Shown here piece after piece: positions 48,501 through 60,619 of a DNA stretch of 64,000 nucleotides. The notes beneath the pieces were generated by a model, which did not search any database, was not told the DNA's origin, and worked only from the letters and a program-made list of their open reading frames with translations. The stretch's first letter is position 1. Each line of letters begins with the position of its first letter. The DNA comes from Cheilinus undulatus (Eukaryota > Chordata > Actinopteri > Labriformes > Labridae), in NCBI RefSeq assembly GCF_018320785.1, contig NC_054865.1, positions 37,696,398 through 37,760,397 of the forward strand. The letters run 5' to 3'. Position numbers and translations under genes: made by a program.

Positions 48501-51500
48501 CTGGAAAACCACTGATAGACAGCGATTGGGAAAGGGCAGAGCCTTTGAAAAAAACTCGGAGGGTGATTGGATGAACGCTCTGTTAGATCTTTATGGGCCA
48601 ATCAGAGCAACAAAACACGTGACGTAGCCGCCACCAAGCTGCGCCCCTACCATAGGAGTAAACTCCATAAAGAACTGCATAAAGAGAACCATAGTGACCT
48701 TAGACATTTCAGTACACGACTTTTGTTGTTTTTGAAAAGAAAACAACTACATGCTGTTCTTTGTTCTTCCTTTAATGAAGAAGTGTTGTCAAGGTCTGAT
48801 AAAACTGGTGCTTTAGCAGCATCTGCGCTAATGTCTTCTGCCATAATTGCACTGGACACTTGTTGCTGCTTGCGTATGTCATGACTCTGCTGAACCCGAA
48901 AGCACCGCCCCTCGACGCTGATTAGTCCTGTCACTTTGTAACCCGGCCCAAACAGTTCAGATGGGAGCTTTGCAAGATGGATTCGCCAGTGAGAAACACG
49001 TAAACAGGCAAATCCATCTGCTTTGCAAGGTTAATAAACTACTGAGTGTTTATCGAATCACGAAGAGCGACAAATGAGTAAAAGAGTGGAGGATTTTGAA
49101 CTCAACTATTTTCTGTTAGTATAGCAAGCCATTCTGCCAATGTAAGAGTAGAAACGGGTTTTGTAAGGGTATACAAAATGTTACACCATGAGAATTACAC
49201 CACTGTTATCAGCCCACTGGTTCAAGCACTTGGCCTCATTTACAGCATGTTCACGCACAGATTAAACACTCACAAAAGAGTTGACAGGTTGCAAAACACT
49301 AAATAATAATTGTGTTCTTCAATCCACATGGAGCACTCATTCTACACTCCAACATTGGCAAACACAGTGGCAAAACAGAGGCAACTAGCTGAATGCTATA
49401 GCACATGGCTGCCGTGCGATAAAGGCAGAGAGTGTCCATGGCTGTGTGGAGATGAGAGGCAGATTATCTGCCGGTAGACAGACCCTCTGACTGATGGCGG
49501 CGTGGCCTTGAGGGAGGCACAGAAAGCCAGTTTTAAAAAAGTGTTATCTGATTGGGGAAGAGCTGGAGGCATTACTCAAGGAGCAGTTCCAGGAATTTAA
49601 TATCCAATTCAGTATTCTCCCACATATTTCTGATGGTGCTGCTCAGCCTCATCCTCTATGCTGAATATGATCTCTTTTCATTATGCACTCCTCCACCCAA
49701 CAGCTGGCCCTGTGAAAGCTGCTGGGTGCCCTGTCTTTTTCCCAGAGTCCTCTGCTCTCATTCAATTTTTAAACTTTCCTCTGTAATTTCTTTTTTTCTG
49801 AAACCAAAACAACCCACATGCAGCAAATACAAATCCTCCTGGCACACAAACCACTGCCAGGTTTGTAGAACACTAACAGATACAACATCTGGTTATATTT
49901 CTCTGCTTTAACAAAACTATGGAAAAGAGAAAAACTAACAATTAATTGACTGTACTGGCAAATATCTATTTGAATCAAGTTTGATAAGACCTGTTCTTCA
50001 GCCATACTGACCTTTGGGGTTTCAAAAAAAAAAAATAACACAACCTATGAATAAGCCCTGTGCTCTGGCTGAATTAATTCCTCATTACAACACAATTAGG
50101 TGCCACAGATTATTTTGAGTCTATACAATGTTCTCTCCTGCTGCTAAAATAAAATACACAGTAAAAAATGAAAATAACATAATGGCAATGAAAAACAAAA
50201 CAGTTGAGCTTTTACTAGTGACTGGCTGCTGTGTAGCCTACAGTGTCTATAAAAACTATTCACTTCCTCGGATGTTTTACCCTTTAATTGATTTTATAAA
50301 TCATCCATGGTCATATAACTTGCCTTTTTTCACAAAAAAATGAAGAAAAAAACTCTTTAATGTCAAAATGAAAACATATTTCTATAAAGTAATGCCAACT
50401 AAACAAAAAAATGTAAGGTAAAATTAAGTACCTGCATAAATATTCTGCTCTTTAAAGTGACTGACCTAACAGAAGTCCAGCCAATTAGTGCTATTAGTCT
50501 CACAATTAATGGAATGGGGATCACCTGAGTGTAGTGAATGTGTCTCAAGTGATTGTAGTATAAAGACACCTGTGTCTGGAAGGTCTAGTCACTAGTTAAT
50601 CAGTATTCCTAGCTACCATTACACCAAGAAGGCAAAAGAACACACCCAGCAACTCAGAGAAAAGGTTGTTGAAAAGAGGGGTGGATAAAAAATACAAGGC
50701 ACATCCCACAGAGTTTAGTTAATCCATTATCAGGAAATGGAAGGAATAAAGCACATGTGTAAATCTGCCTAGATCAGGCTGTCCTCACAAACTGAGTGAC
50801 CATACAAGAAGGAGACTAGTTCTTTGGTCTGTTGTGACTAAAATGGTGCTTTTTGGCTTTTTGGTGAACACTGAACACTGCACATCACCACAAACACACC
50901 ATCCCCATTGTGAAGCATGGTGGTAGCAGCATCATGGTGTGGGGATGCACCTTGGCAGCTGACCCTGGAAGGCTTGTAAATGTAGAAGGTGAAATGAATG
51001 TAGCACAATACAGTCTTATTCAGTTTGCAAGAGAGCGAAGGCTTGATGGAAGATTTATTTTCTAACAATACAATGGCTCAAAGCATACAGCAAAAGCTAC
51101 ACAGAAATTGTTTAAAGACAACAAGGTGAAAGCCCAAACATCAAGCCAATAGAGAATATATGACTGGACTTAAAAAATGCTGTTTACGTCTGATCTCCAT
51201 GCAACCAGACAGAGCTTGAGCAGTTTTTTTAAAAGAATGGACAAAACATGCAGTGTCCAGATGTGAAAGCCTGATAGAGACCTATCCACACAGACTTCGG
51301 TGCTGTCATTGCAGCCAAAGATGAATAAATAAATACTGAAGGGGTGAACATTTATGGGTAAAATGACCAAGGAGGTGAATACTTTTCATAGACACTGTAT
51401 ACCCAAAACTCAAAAATTGTCTAAAACAGGACCTAAAATCTTCTGGGGCTCACCAAAACCTTCATTTGACAGTCCTGTCTTTCCAATAACGTCATAGAAA

Positions 51501-54500
51501 GTTGCCCCAAAAATTAAACTTAAATGAGTATGTGATGCAAAAAACATTTACACGATGTCATTCCATGAATCCTTTAGCATCATAGAAATGAAAGCAATGT
51601 CAGAGTACATCCTGTTCATGGCTATGGAACAACCCCCATCCATCTCTCTCCATCTCTCATCACCTGAGCCTTTTGAGAGGTTGGATGTATATGCACTCTT
51701 GACTTTCAGAGCTATTACCCAGCATCCCCTTTATTTCCAATCTATGGAACAAAGTCTGCCTTTATTTTTTTTCTGCTGCAGTTCAAGTGGTTCAAAAGTG
51801 CTGGTTGGGTATTTTCAGCATGAAAGAAGAGTTGTGTAATATATAGATGCCTGTGGCAAAACAGCCTAGAATGAGTATTATCATTAGGCACCATCACCAC
51901 CAGTACTGTGAACCCCTCAGACCCACCATGAGTGCATCATAATTACATACTGCTCAGACACATCTCTGCCATATTCTCCCTCTACCTACAGCACTGCGGG
52001 GTCTTTACTGCTAATTACTGAACCTCACTGAATGAAGAGTGCGTCCCCTCTCTCCCACTGTCTCACTTCAGGGTGATGATTACAGTATGTTTCAGTTAGC
52101 TGAGTGACTGTATAGGAATAACTAACTGAGATGATGATCTACAGGTGGATAATAGCTGTGATAAAGATTACTTTCTAAATCATGAAAAATTGGTGAAGAG
52201 GAAAACTTTCCATTGGACTTTGGTCAAATAAAATTGAAGTGTGTAGGCTTCCTTTTCTCACCATCTCTCCCAGAAACAACAGAGTATTATTTACAGTGGG
52301 CGGTGTATGAATACATGTAAGCACCTCAAGCAAAATGACTGCAATGGTAACAATGCTTTATCACAACTTTTGTCAGAAAATTTAAAAACATCTTGCAAAC
52401 ATAACTGAAAAATGCAGTCCAAAGCTTCAAAACAAGACAATTTAAACACCTGTCCATTCCAAAATAATGATGCTTAACACCCACGATTGTCTGGAGGTGT
52501 AAAAATGTTCCCAGACACTCTCCAATTAACTCTAAAGCATAAAACAAAAGCTGCTGTATAGATGGGCCATCATTACTACAGTGACAGTTCATCCCCATTT
52601 TGTCACATAAGAAGAGCTTCAGATGGAGGAGAGCACATTAGCATGTTAGCAAAGCAGTGCTAAGTGTAAATTAACAATGGCTGCCATGTGCACCTGCATT
52701 AAGATAACTGGCTCATCTCTCACATATAGCTGTAAATTTGGCTGTAGGACTGGATGGCATTGATGATGCTTTTACAAAAACAGCTGCACTGATTTTTCTG
52801 GACAATAATATTTTTTCAATTTACACTGGTACTGAGCAAACTTTAACTATTGATCAACACAAAATAAGTGGGCTGTGATTATTTTTGAAATGCTGCTCTG
52901 CAAAACTCACATCTAAACTAGTGAATGGGCATTCATGCATTTTGCCAAAGAGCATGGCCGTAGCCAGCTAAGAGGCCACCGAGGTCCGGACCTCGGTAAA
53001 ACTTCAGAGAGAGAAAAACAGAAGAAGCCCAAAACAGCATGTTAAACACATATCAACACACCAGACAGTTTTTTATTTTGAAACCACACGCAGGAAGTTA
53101 TCTGAATACGAAGTGTCTAAACTGCCTTATTTCACAAGAAGAAGAGGTTATCTGACATCAGGCCCGCCCCTGCCTAGACGTAAACTACGCATAGCACGTA
53201 GGGCCTCATCATCGTGGGGGGCCTCACTTTGAGCGTCTGTTTTCTTTTCTTTCTCTCTCTGCACATCAGTCTGGTGTTTGTATGATAAATATGATTGAAG
53301 TAATGTATATACAATGTTGACCAAACAAAAACTTAACCTGGTTGTTATGTTAGTAAATCAACCCTCATGATGTCTACTTTTGGAAATCAGTGCCATCCAT
53401 GATCAATGAGGTGCGGGCCGTGTGCGCTCGCTCTCCCTTTCTCTCTCTCTCTCTCCTGACGCTTGCAGCACAGAAACTCTAATCACGTGTGGCCTGTATA
53501 TCCACCTGTTATTCTGCAACTTCTCTTGTCAAAAGTCAGCTCCTACTATCCTTTTGTTTGTGAATTTATGGTAAAACTCTGTAAAACTCCTGTGTTTGTT
53601 CTGACCAGGAATTAATTGATGTCATAGAACTTCCTCGCGCTGATCAGCTGTTTTAAAATCAGATCACAGGTGAAAACAAATAAAGAAAACATATATTTTA
53701 AAGTGATATAATAAAATAAAACCTACTGATAATTATACAGAAGCAGAAACATAGTGAGGGAGATACAGCACAACGGATGAGCTGCCGTGTTAGGGATGGG
53801 GAGGGGTGCAGGGGTGTATTTCAGGGGGAATGGGGGGGGAGATCACTGGTTTATGCTAGTTTAATTCCCAATAAAACAGAGCTAAAAAATGTGGGATTAA
53901 TGTTATGATGAAAATAACTCTTAAAAAAGTCAGATAGACATTAAAAATATTAACTTTATTACTGCAACAAGGAATATGATCATTGAACGCAATGATCATT
54001 TTTGTGACCTTTATTCAGATAAAAGTTAGTTTTGCTGTAAGACACAGGCCTGTGGTACTTTTTGGTATGTTATCCTTGGTGATGACTCAATTACAACCAA
54101 GAAAGGCCTCTTTTATATTCAACTAACTCAAGCTAAATTGCAATTTGCACAGACTCCGTATGTGTTATTGTAATACCGAGATGGTGGCAGTGGGTGTGTG
54201 TGTGTGTTATGCCAAGGTCAAATTCTGGACCTCACTAATTTTGAAACCCTGGCTACAGCCCTGCCAAAGAGTAGTTTTTTTCCCACTAATGTTATTAGTT
54301 TCAGGGATCTCTCTTGTCCCTTGTTTTTTCATTCTAAGCTGATGAATTCATACATGGGAGATGCACTACCTAATTTAGCTATCCACTGTATCCCTGTGAC
54401 CTCTACTGTAGACATGATATGACTTCTGGAAGTTAGAAAGTTTTGTTTCTCTAAGTGACTAACTATAGTGGCTAACCACCAATGGCAGTTTTGATTTAGT

Positions 54501-56410
54501 AAATACTGCTTAATTTTTACAAATCAGACATCCAAATAAGTTATATTCTGAGTCCAGCCTCAGTCCACTCCTTGTGAAGCTCCATTAAGTTCTTGAATTT
54601 GCTTTGTTTGACAGTCCTCTGAAGGTTGAGCTCATCCTTTTGCTTGTATATCTTTTCCTATCACACTTTTACCTTCCAGTCAACTTCCAATCTATTTGCT
54701 TTGGTACAGCCTCTGAGAACAGGCTGCCCTTTCAGGAGTGACCTTATGCACCTTACCCTCCCTGTGAAGGGGATCAATGATTTTCTCCTGGACAATAGTC
54801 TAGTCAGGAGTCTTCCTCATGACTGCAGATGTGTACTTAACCACAGTGAGAAAATGAAGGCTCAGAGAACCTCTGCAAATCAAACTTTTCCACAATATTC
54901 TAATATTTTGACTCAAAATTTTTGAGATAGTGGATTTTTCATTTTTCATAAGCTGCAAATAAAAAAGAACTTTTGCTTGATATTCTATTTTTTTGGGATG
55001 CTCCTGTAAAGTTTTGTTCCATCCCCTTCAACAAAACACCGCAGGCTTTATTACTATGTAGATTACATAGATATGGAGCCAATAAAGTTTGCTAAATATG
55101 CTTGTGTACATTATCTGAGACCATCTCTTTATGTTGTCCTCTAACTCCCTGTCAGTAAAAGGCAGAGGAAAAATCAATCACGTCATCCTGACTGAGGTGG
55201 AACAGACCGCGTTCACACATTTTTATCTCTGAATTGCTCTAATGATCAGAGTTAACGTCTCGTACAATGAAAGACTCCAGGGTTCCTCATTCAGTGACAT
55301 AGGGCACTGGAACTCACGCCCAGAATTCATACAAGATATCATGGGGTCCAGGAATAAGGTGGACAGGAATCTCATCTAAAGACAGTCAACAACTGGCACA
55401 CATTTAACCTGTTACAAGCAACTCCGGCCTTATCCCAGGTTTTATGTATTGGAATAAAATCTAAATCTATACTAATAGAATCTATACTTAATAAGCCTGA
55501 GAAAATCTACTATGGTTAAAAAGCAGACATCATAGACCTTATTCACATAAATGAAAAAGAAAAAACTGTGCTTAAAGTGCTGAATTTAATTTAAATCTCC
55601 AGTGAAGAACTTAGAGTCGTGCTGATTCGGACAACCTTGTGGATAAAGTGGTATGTTTAACCTCTCGCTGATAATGTTGTGATGTTTTCTGATTAAAAAA
55701 AACTTCCTCATTCTTTATTTAGAAGGTCTCAAGTCTAACACACACTAATTGTTTTGGTTGGAAAAAATCTAATAAATGCTGTTTTGACAGGCAGATTTTC
55801 ATAGCCTTGTCTGACGCCTACCCCCCAGCAGGAGTGATAGGCACTGAAAATAACAGAGTAGAAATAATCACTCTTCTCACTGATGGTCTCGTTTGCTTCT
55901 GTAGAAAATATTGAGACGTTAGTTTTAATATGAGTTTGTTCCTTTGCCAGATAAAAACTCATGGCAGTAGCTTTAAGCTACTTAAACTTGCACTAATACT
56001 GGAGTTTGCAATAAAGATTAATAGCTTACAAATTGTTTGAAGGTTTTTTCCTCCACTTGCATGCAATCAATTTTTATTTTTGATTAAGAACGCTGATCTG
56101 GAACTCCATTTCAGAGGCTCAGACATCTCATTTATTATGTTTTAAAAGTCTTTCCTGACAGCCGTCCACTAAATATAGATGAGTTCAGCAAAGCGGAAAA
56201 CAAATGGACTACGGATGAGCTGGTGTCATCTCAATAAAATGTGTTTTATGCTGCTACACATTCACTGTGATAATGATGTGTGTTACCATGAGCATGTCGC
56301 TGGTGACTGAGTTGGCCAAGTCAGACACAGAGGAGTTTCCATTGTGGCGACGTCCGGTCTCATCTGGGGTCTGACCTCTGGGGCTGCTGCCTGGTTTGTT
56401 ACCTGGAGTC
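42564..56410 (-). CDS. syt7: Synaptotagmin-7, 3' part (linker, C2A, C2B)
   Basis: Six in-phase exons are present: 56410-56287, 47137-46870, 46784-46615, 46301-46187, 46006-45807 and 42668-42564. The upstream exons with the N-terminal membrane segment lie beyond the window or are not recognisable in 56.4-64 kb. The first exon encodes the linker end ([16 protein letters not shown]). C2A follows ([20 protein letters not shown] to KPCSDGS). Its Ca2+ loops KDFSGTSDP and DYDRFSRND keep all five Asp. C2B ([14 protein letters not shown] onward) has MDIGGTSDP and [10 protein letters not shown], also intact. The C-terminus is [20 protein letters not shown] plus KA. SYT7 is a slow, high-affinity Ca2+ sensor for asynchronous release, facilitation and lysosome exocytosis. 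Teleosts may have two copies (syt7a/b); which one this is cannot be told. Confidence 0.96.
43505..43526. repeat. (TG)n microsatellite in syt7 intron
   Basis: An almost perfect run of about eleven TG units. Confidence 0.9.
44160..44740. repeat. Dispersed fish repeat in syt7 intron
   Basis: The segment contains GTGACGTCAGCCATC, a GTGACGCGCCAATCAGT block, GGAAACTTGCCGTATTGCAT, and TTCATTTTTCAGGACCGGAG. These are characteristic of a very common interspersed repeat in percomorph genomes, recalled from general experience. The overlapping open frames have no protein support. Exact ends were not defined. Confidence 0.5.
44745..45045 (-). pseudogene. Unidentified coding remnant with one frameshift
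   Basis: On the minus strand a frame starting near 45045 ([20 protein letters not shown], then [14 protein letters not shown]) continues, after a shift of one frame near 44873, as [17 protein letters not shown] and [19 protein letters not shown] with a stop. Both halves look like protein, with amphipathic helices and an acidic WEEE motif. I do not recognise the family. It probably derives from a mobile element, since it adjoins a dispersed repeat. Confidence 0.35.
47138..47535 (-). other. syt7 intron, no feature seen
   Basis: AT-rich intron sequence immediately upstream of the C2A exon; no repeat or exon recognised. Confidence 0.5.
47540..48005 (-). mobile_element. Partial Tc1-like transposon, family B
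   Basis: The minus strand encodes [20 protein letters not shown], then, after an internal deletion, [47 protein letters not shown] and [20 protein letters not shown]. That is the N-terminal half of a Tc1-class transposase up to the first catalytic Asp (FSDE). The C-terminal half is missing. The 5' end has an ATCCACTATCTCAAAATATT-type terminal motif shared with the copy at 54560-54970. Confidence 0.75.
48466..49033. mobile_element. 568-bp MITE with 9-bp target duplication (copy 1)
   Basis: The ends TAACCTGGCA and TGCAAGGTTA form short inverted termini. Both sides carry the same 9-bp direct repeat, ataaactac (48457-48465 and 49034-49042). Each end has a small local hairpin (CCAGATGTG with CACATCCATCTGG on the left; GCAAGATGGATTCGCC with GGCAAATCCATCTGC on the right). 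There is no transposase. A second copy of 567 bp is at 57713-58279 and a partial one at 32525-32810. A 9-bp duplication is typical of Mutator-like elements, but the family is not established. Confidence 0.85.
50241..51397 (+). mobile_element. Decayed Tc1-like transposon, family C, both ends present
   Basis: The termini are CAGTGTCTATAAAAACTATT (from 50241) and its inverted partner ending at 51397 (GTGAATACTTTTCATAGACA then CTG). They are flanked by TA at 50239-50240 and 51398-51399. Internal relics of the transposase on the plus strand include [13 protein letters not shown] (about 50913-50952), a KHTAKAT motif near 51075, and a KPIE near 51140. Many stops and shifts are present, so the gene is dead. 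Length is 1157 bp. Confidence 0.8.
52953..54263. mobile_element. 1311-bp non-autonomous hAT-like element with perfect 8-bp duplication
   Basis: The left end CATGGCCGTAGCCAGC and the right end CTGGCTACAGCCCTG are inverted partners. The identical 8-mer ccaaagag sits on both sides (52945-52952 and 54264-54271). The second block of the ends is also mirrored (GAGGTCCGGACCTC on the left, GTCAAATTCTGGACCTCAC on the right). No transposase frame is visible; the interior has a TC-rich tract near 53430-53455 and a TG run near 54197. An 8-bp duplication fits hAT. The intact duplication suggests a fairly recent insertion in the syt7 intron. Confidence 0.85.
54560..54970 (-). mobile_element. Partial Tc1-like element, family B
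   Basis: The minus strand shares GAAGACTCCTGACTAGACTA, a TCCACTATCTCAAA terminal motif and a CTTCACAGGGAGGGTAAGG block with the copy at 47540-48005. It covers only the terminal repeat and transposase N-terminus, and the frame is broken. Confidence 0.6.
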
Positions 56411-57712
56411 CTGTTAAAATGAGAAAAAGACAAACAGACACGTTAAAATTTACACATACATAAACTGCAACATACTTTAAGTACTTGCATTGTTGGGATA
56501 AGATTGGATCCCAGCATTATAATGAATAAAATATGCCTTATCCTTTTCTCTTGTACACAAGATAAGTAAAAGAGAAATGCTTTTCCAAAGACTGGTTTGA
56601 AAAATTTGATTCTAACAAATACTTCAGACTCAAAATCTAATTGCAAGTCAGGCTTTGTGGATTGATCTCAATACCAAACCACTCCGGTGCTTTTGTTGAC
56701 ACATAGGAATAACTAAAGATCCAAATGTGGAAGACCCCCCCCCCCCCCAAAAAAAAAAAAAATACAAGCATGGGAGACCACTCAGACACCCATATGCCTA
56801 GCAAGGCGAGAGTTATCTTACAGAGAAGGCAGTGTGAAGCATCTTGGCTAATTTTGCTAGCTTAGAATAGGAACCAAATGTCGCTTTTCCTTCTTCTCTT
56901 TTCGTTCTTTCTTACTTTCCTTGCTTCCTCTCTCTCTCTCTGCTTCTGTTCCTTCCTTCATTCTTAATATGCAAAAGTCTGAACATCAAAATAGCATCAC
57001 TCAAACGCAACTGATGTAAATGTATATTGTGGAGTAACTTCTTAAAAAAAAGAGTTAAACCTTTACTGGGTTTGTTGTTCCCAGCTCTGGGTTAACATTT
57101 TACTTCCTACAGCTTGTTTTTATTTCACTTAGTGGTTCAAACATTTATGAGTGCTTTTCTCCCATGAGCCCTTCCCTGCCCAACTGTTAGTACTGACACC
57201 ATGTGGGGGAAGAGAGACAGCCCTTCACTAATGGATGCTGTCTCAAAGATGCATAATAACGGAGTTATTATACTGGCCCCTCATAGACTCAGTAAAACAT
57301 TAGATCTGATTTAAGATCATCAATGCATTACATGCAAAATATTATCGGCATGTATCACTGAGGCAGATATGAAAATTTCTCCTGCTTTCTAGAACTGATG
57401 TATTTGTTACAAAAACATATAAGTTTGTGAAGTTTTAGGCAGGATCAACTGACCTACGTCAACTTAAATGTTATTTGTTCATCCGCATTCTTTAACCCTA
57501 AAAGTATTTTTCAAGTACTTAAGTTTGTGTTAAGGTCAAACATTTAGGTCTGAACAACAATGAAATATTGGTATTGGATAATATTAATTTGTAAATATCA
57601 CCATTTTGGATATCAGTAAAAATCCAGTATCTTGCATCCATAAAATGCATAAATTAGTGACATTAGTGCTAGCCTTCTGTCTTCCATTTGTCTCAAAAGT
57701 CAGACTCAGATT
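56411..57712 (-). other. syt7: syt7 upstream intron with simple repeats
   Basis: Intron sequence upstream of the linker exon. A run of about 14 C followed by about 14 A lies at 56735-56762, and a TC-rich tract at about 56925-56940. No further syt7 exon was recognised. Confidence 0.5.
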
Positions 57713-58279
57713 TAACCGGGCACCCCAGACATATTTGTTTGACACATCCATCTAGAAAACCTTCCATAGATGGCGATTGGGAAAGAGCAGAGCCTTGAAA
57801 AAAAAAAAAAAAAAAACTCAGAGCGTGAATGAATGATCTGTCTGTCACATCTTTACAGGCCAATCAGAGCAACAAAACACGGGCTGGAGCTGCTAACATG
57901 CTTGGCCACTATAAAGGAGTAAACTCAATAGAGAGCTTCATAACACAACCATGGTGACTGTAGACATGTCAGTACAAAAGAAAAGAAAACAACTCAATGT
58001 TGTTCTTTGTTCTTCTTTTAACGAAGAAATGTCATCAAGTGTTGATAAAACTGGAGCTTTAGCAGTATCCACGCTGAGCTCTTCCGACATAATTGCACCG
58101 ACCTCTTCTCACTGCTTGCATACATCACAACCCTGCCACACCAGAAAGTACTGCCCCTTGTCACTGGTTGGTCCTGTCACTTTCTAACTGGGCCCGAACA
58201 GTTAAGACTGGAACTTTGCAAGATGGGTTTGCCAGTAAGAAACACGGAAACAGGTGTATCTATCTGCTTTGAAAGGTTA
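57713..58279. mobile_element. 567-bp MITE, copy 2 of the 48466-49033 family
   Basis: It starts TAACCGGGCACCCCAGACAT and ends CTGCTTTGAAAGGTTA. Flanking 9-mers are actcagatt (57704-57712) and gctcagatc (58280-58288), sharing seven of nine bases. It is collinear with copy 1 over its whole length, including the GGGAAAG-GCAGAGCC, CCAATCAGAGCAACAAAACAC and GATAAAACTGG blocks. Confidence 0.85.
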
Positions 58280-60600
58280 GCTCAGATCAGCTTATAGGCT
58301 AATTAGAAAAGGTTTGCTAACAGGTCATTATTGGGATCTAATTCACCTTCTCTTGGCCTTAATTTTCCAGGATCACAGGATTCATACAGGTCCTGGTATA
58401 ACTGTATAAAGTCTGTTTTAAGAGGGGGGTTACACTTAAACAATAATTTTTGAAGGAATAAAGGAAAAATGTGCTTTTCTTTTGCTTTAAATAAGTAATA
58501 TTGTTAAAATATTGCCAGTATTATTTAGGATGGACCAATCGTTTGCCATCTTTAATGTGCCCCCCAAATGTGGCCGGGACCCCCTTTACCCCCCTTATGG
58601 GCAGCCTTGGTCAGGGAACACAACTAAAAGAGAACCAACAGACTTTTCAAACTGATGATAAGAATTCCTTTGGTTTAAAAAACAAGTAGACAACAATTAT
58701 TCCATTTTAAGATGCATATCATCACTTAAAATTGAATGCAGAATCTTGTCAGATTTTAATCAGCACTAGTCCACCAATCTCTGTCTCACAGACACTTGTT
58801 GGTTTGACTGTAAACGAGGTTTGGAAGGGGCTGTTGTACAACCACAATACATTCAGCTATTAGAAGAAAATCCTCCCTGAAACGTAGAGATTAATCAACA
58901 GCACATAAATTCATTCTGAATCCATTCTGCTCTCAATCAAAACAATAACAAAGAAGACCTGTAGGGGAAAGTTCCTCAGCTCCACACATCTCCACTGCTT
59001 TCTTAATTTGAACTGAGAAAATTGTTAAAAGCAGCCTTCCTGATCTGTGCTGCTAGCTACATGAAAGACATTCTGGGATCTGTCACAGGAAGGCCACTTT
59101 TGTTGAAAAGACTCATCATTAAGCCTCTCTGGTTGACGTGGAAATGTCTAGTGGGACCACAAAACAAAAGGGGTGGGGGCTGGAGTTATGTGTTAAAGGG
59201 GGAGCTTGAGCGACAGAATGTTTAGTCTATAGCAGAATAAATTGTGGGTCATCACAAGTACGCAGCATAAGACTAATGAGATACAGCAACAGAACGGCAG
59301 CTTTAGTAGCAGTTCATGCTTCCTTATGTAGCAGCTTTGACATTTTTTGTCATGGTGGCCATTATAACAAAACAGACTCTTACATCGATGAAAAAAAAAA
59401 TCTCCAACTTTGTTCTAAGTGTTATTCTTAGTATTATTATTTGTATAGGTAATAGAAGTAGTCAACTTAAAATGTATTTATAACGTAGGAGTAGTCATCC
59501 TCTAATTAATGTAGAAATGTAAATGTGAAAGTTTGACTTTTTTTTACCTTTAAAGAGAATTTCTGTGAGTGTGAAACAAGTTGTTAGAGCATGAATACAG
59601 AGATCTGATATCAGAAAAACGTGATTAATGAGCAGTTATTGCTGTAATGGAGATGACACAGGGAAAAAAAGCCTTTGGAGGGAGACAGAGGGGCAGAAAT
59701 GTCGATCAGGTGAGCTGTAAAACTCACAGCTAAGAGCAGATGTAAGATTAACTGAAGGCATTGTGGGAAAATGGGCCGAGACAGAGGATAAATTTGACTT
59801 CTCCGTGCACAAGGGTTGAGAAAAAGTGAAGGAGAGGATTTGTCTTTGTTAAGACTCAGAGGATTAAAAGAATGAACAAAGTGAGGTTATTGACTCAAAT
59901 TAATGTGAGTTTGAGGCAAACAGAGAGATAGAGGAGAGGGAGTGGGAGATGGGAGCAAGGAGAGCCGGGAAGGAAAACAGAGCTGTTAGCTTTGAGGAAA
60001 AAAAAGAGTTGGATGCTCTAAAACAGAGAGAAGAAGCAAACTGACATGTTACATGAGCAAGCAAAATAGAAGGAGGCCAGAGAGGCATGGGCCGGGAGAT
60101 GGACGGGGTTTGTATGGCAAAGAGACAGCACAAGTGAATAAGAGAAACACAGAGAGCAGAGAAGGATACGGTGAGGAAAGGAAAGAATCAATTCGTCACT
60201 CTGTGTTTGTTTCCTGTGATCTGCAGGTCAGAGCAGCAACAATGCAGCTTAAATTATAATGTGACAGCTTCTTTCTCCAAGTGTTGCTAAAGACAGCCTA
60301 TTATTCTAGTTTATGGATGTGCTGAAAGGAAATCTAAAATATGGCTGTTTTGCGTCTTTGACAGGTCGAATACATTCACCTGGAGACAGGTAAAAAGGTT
60401 CAATTACAGCTTTTATTATCAACCTCTAAAGTATCAGGGAACAATGTGCTGCCTGAAAATAATTACAGAACACGGAGGAGCCACATGAGTAACACCTGGA
60501 CGTCTCACTGGGCCCCTGACTCACTCCACCTGTGCTGCGTCAAGAACAAGGACTCAATTCTTTCTTTTTCTTTTAAACATTTTAGCTCTCTCTCGAAAAA
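58280..60600 (-). other. syt7 intron, no exon seen
   Basis: No coding exon or well-bounded repeat recognised. Purine-rich DNA at 59640-60200 gives open frames of low complexity on both strands without family support. Confidence 0.4.
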
Positions 60601-60619
60601 ATATGCGCATTTTTCCACA

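Noticed and set aside
48647-48934. 95- and 105-codon frames on both strands
   Set aside because: They fall inside the 568-bp MITE and are not kept as intact frames in the second copy.
59900-60259. Open frames on both strands in purine-rich DNA
   Set aside because: Low-complexity GA-rich sequence; no syt7 linker similarity or usable splice sites.
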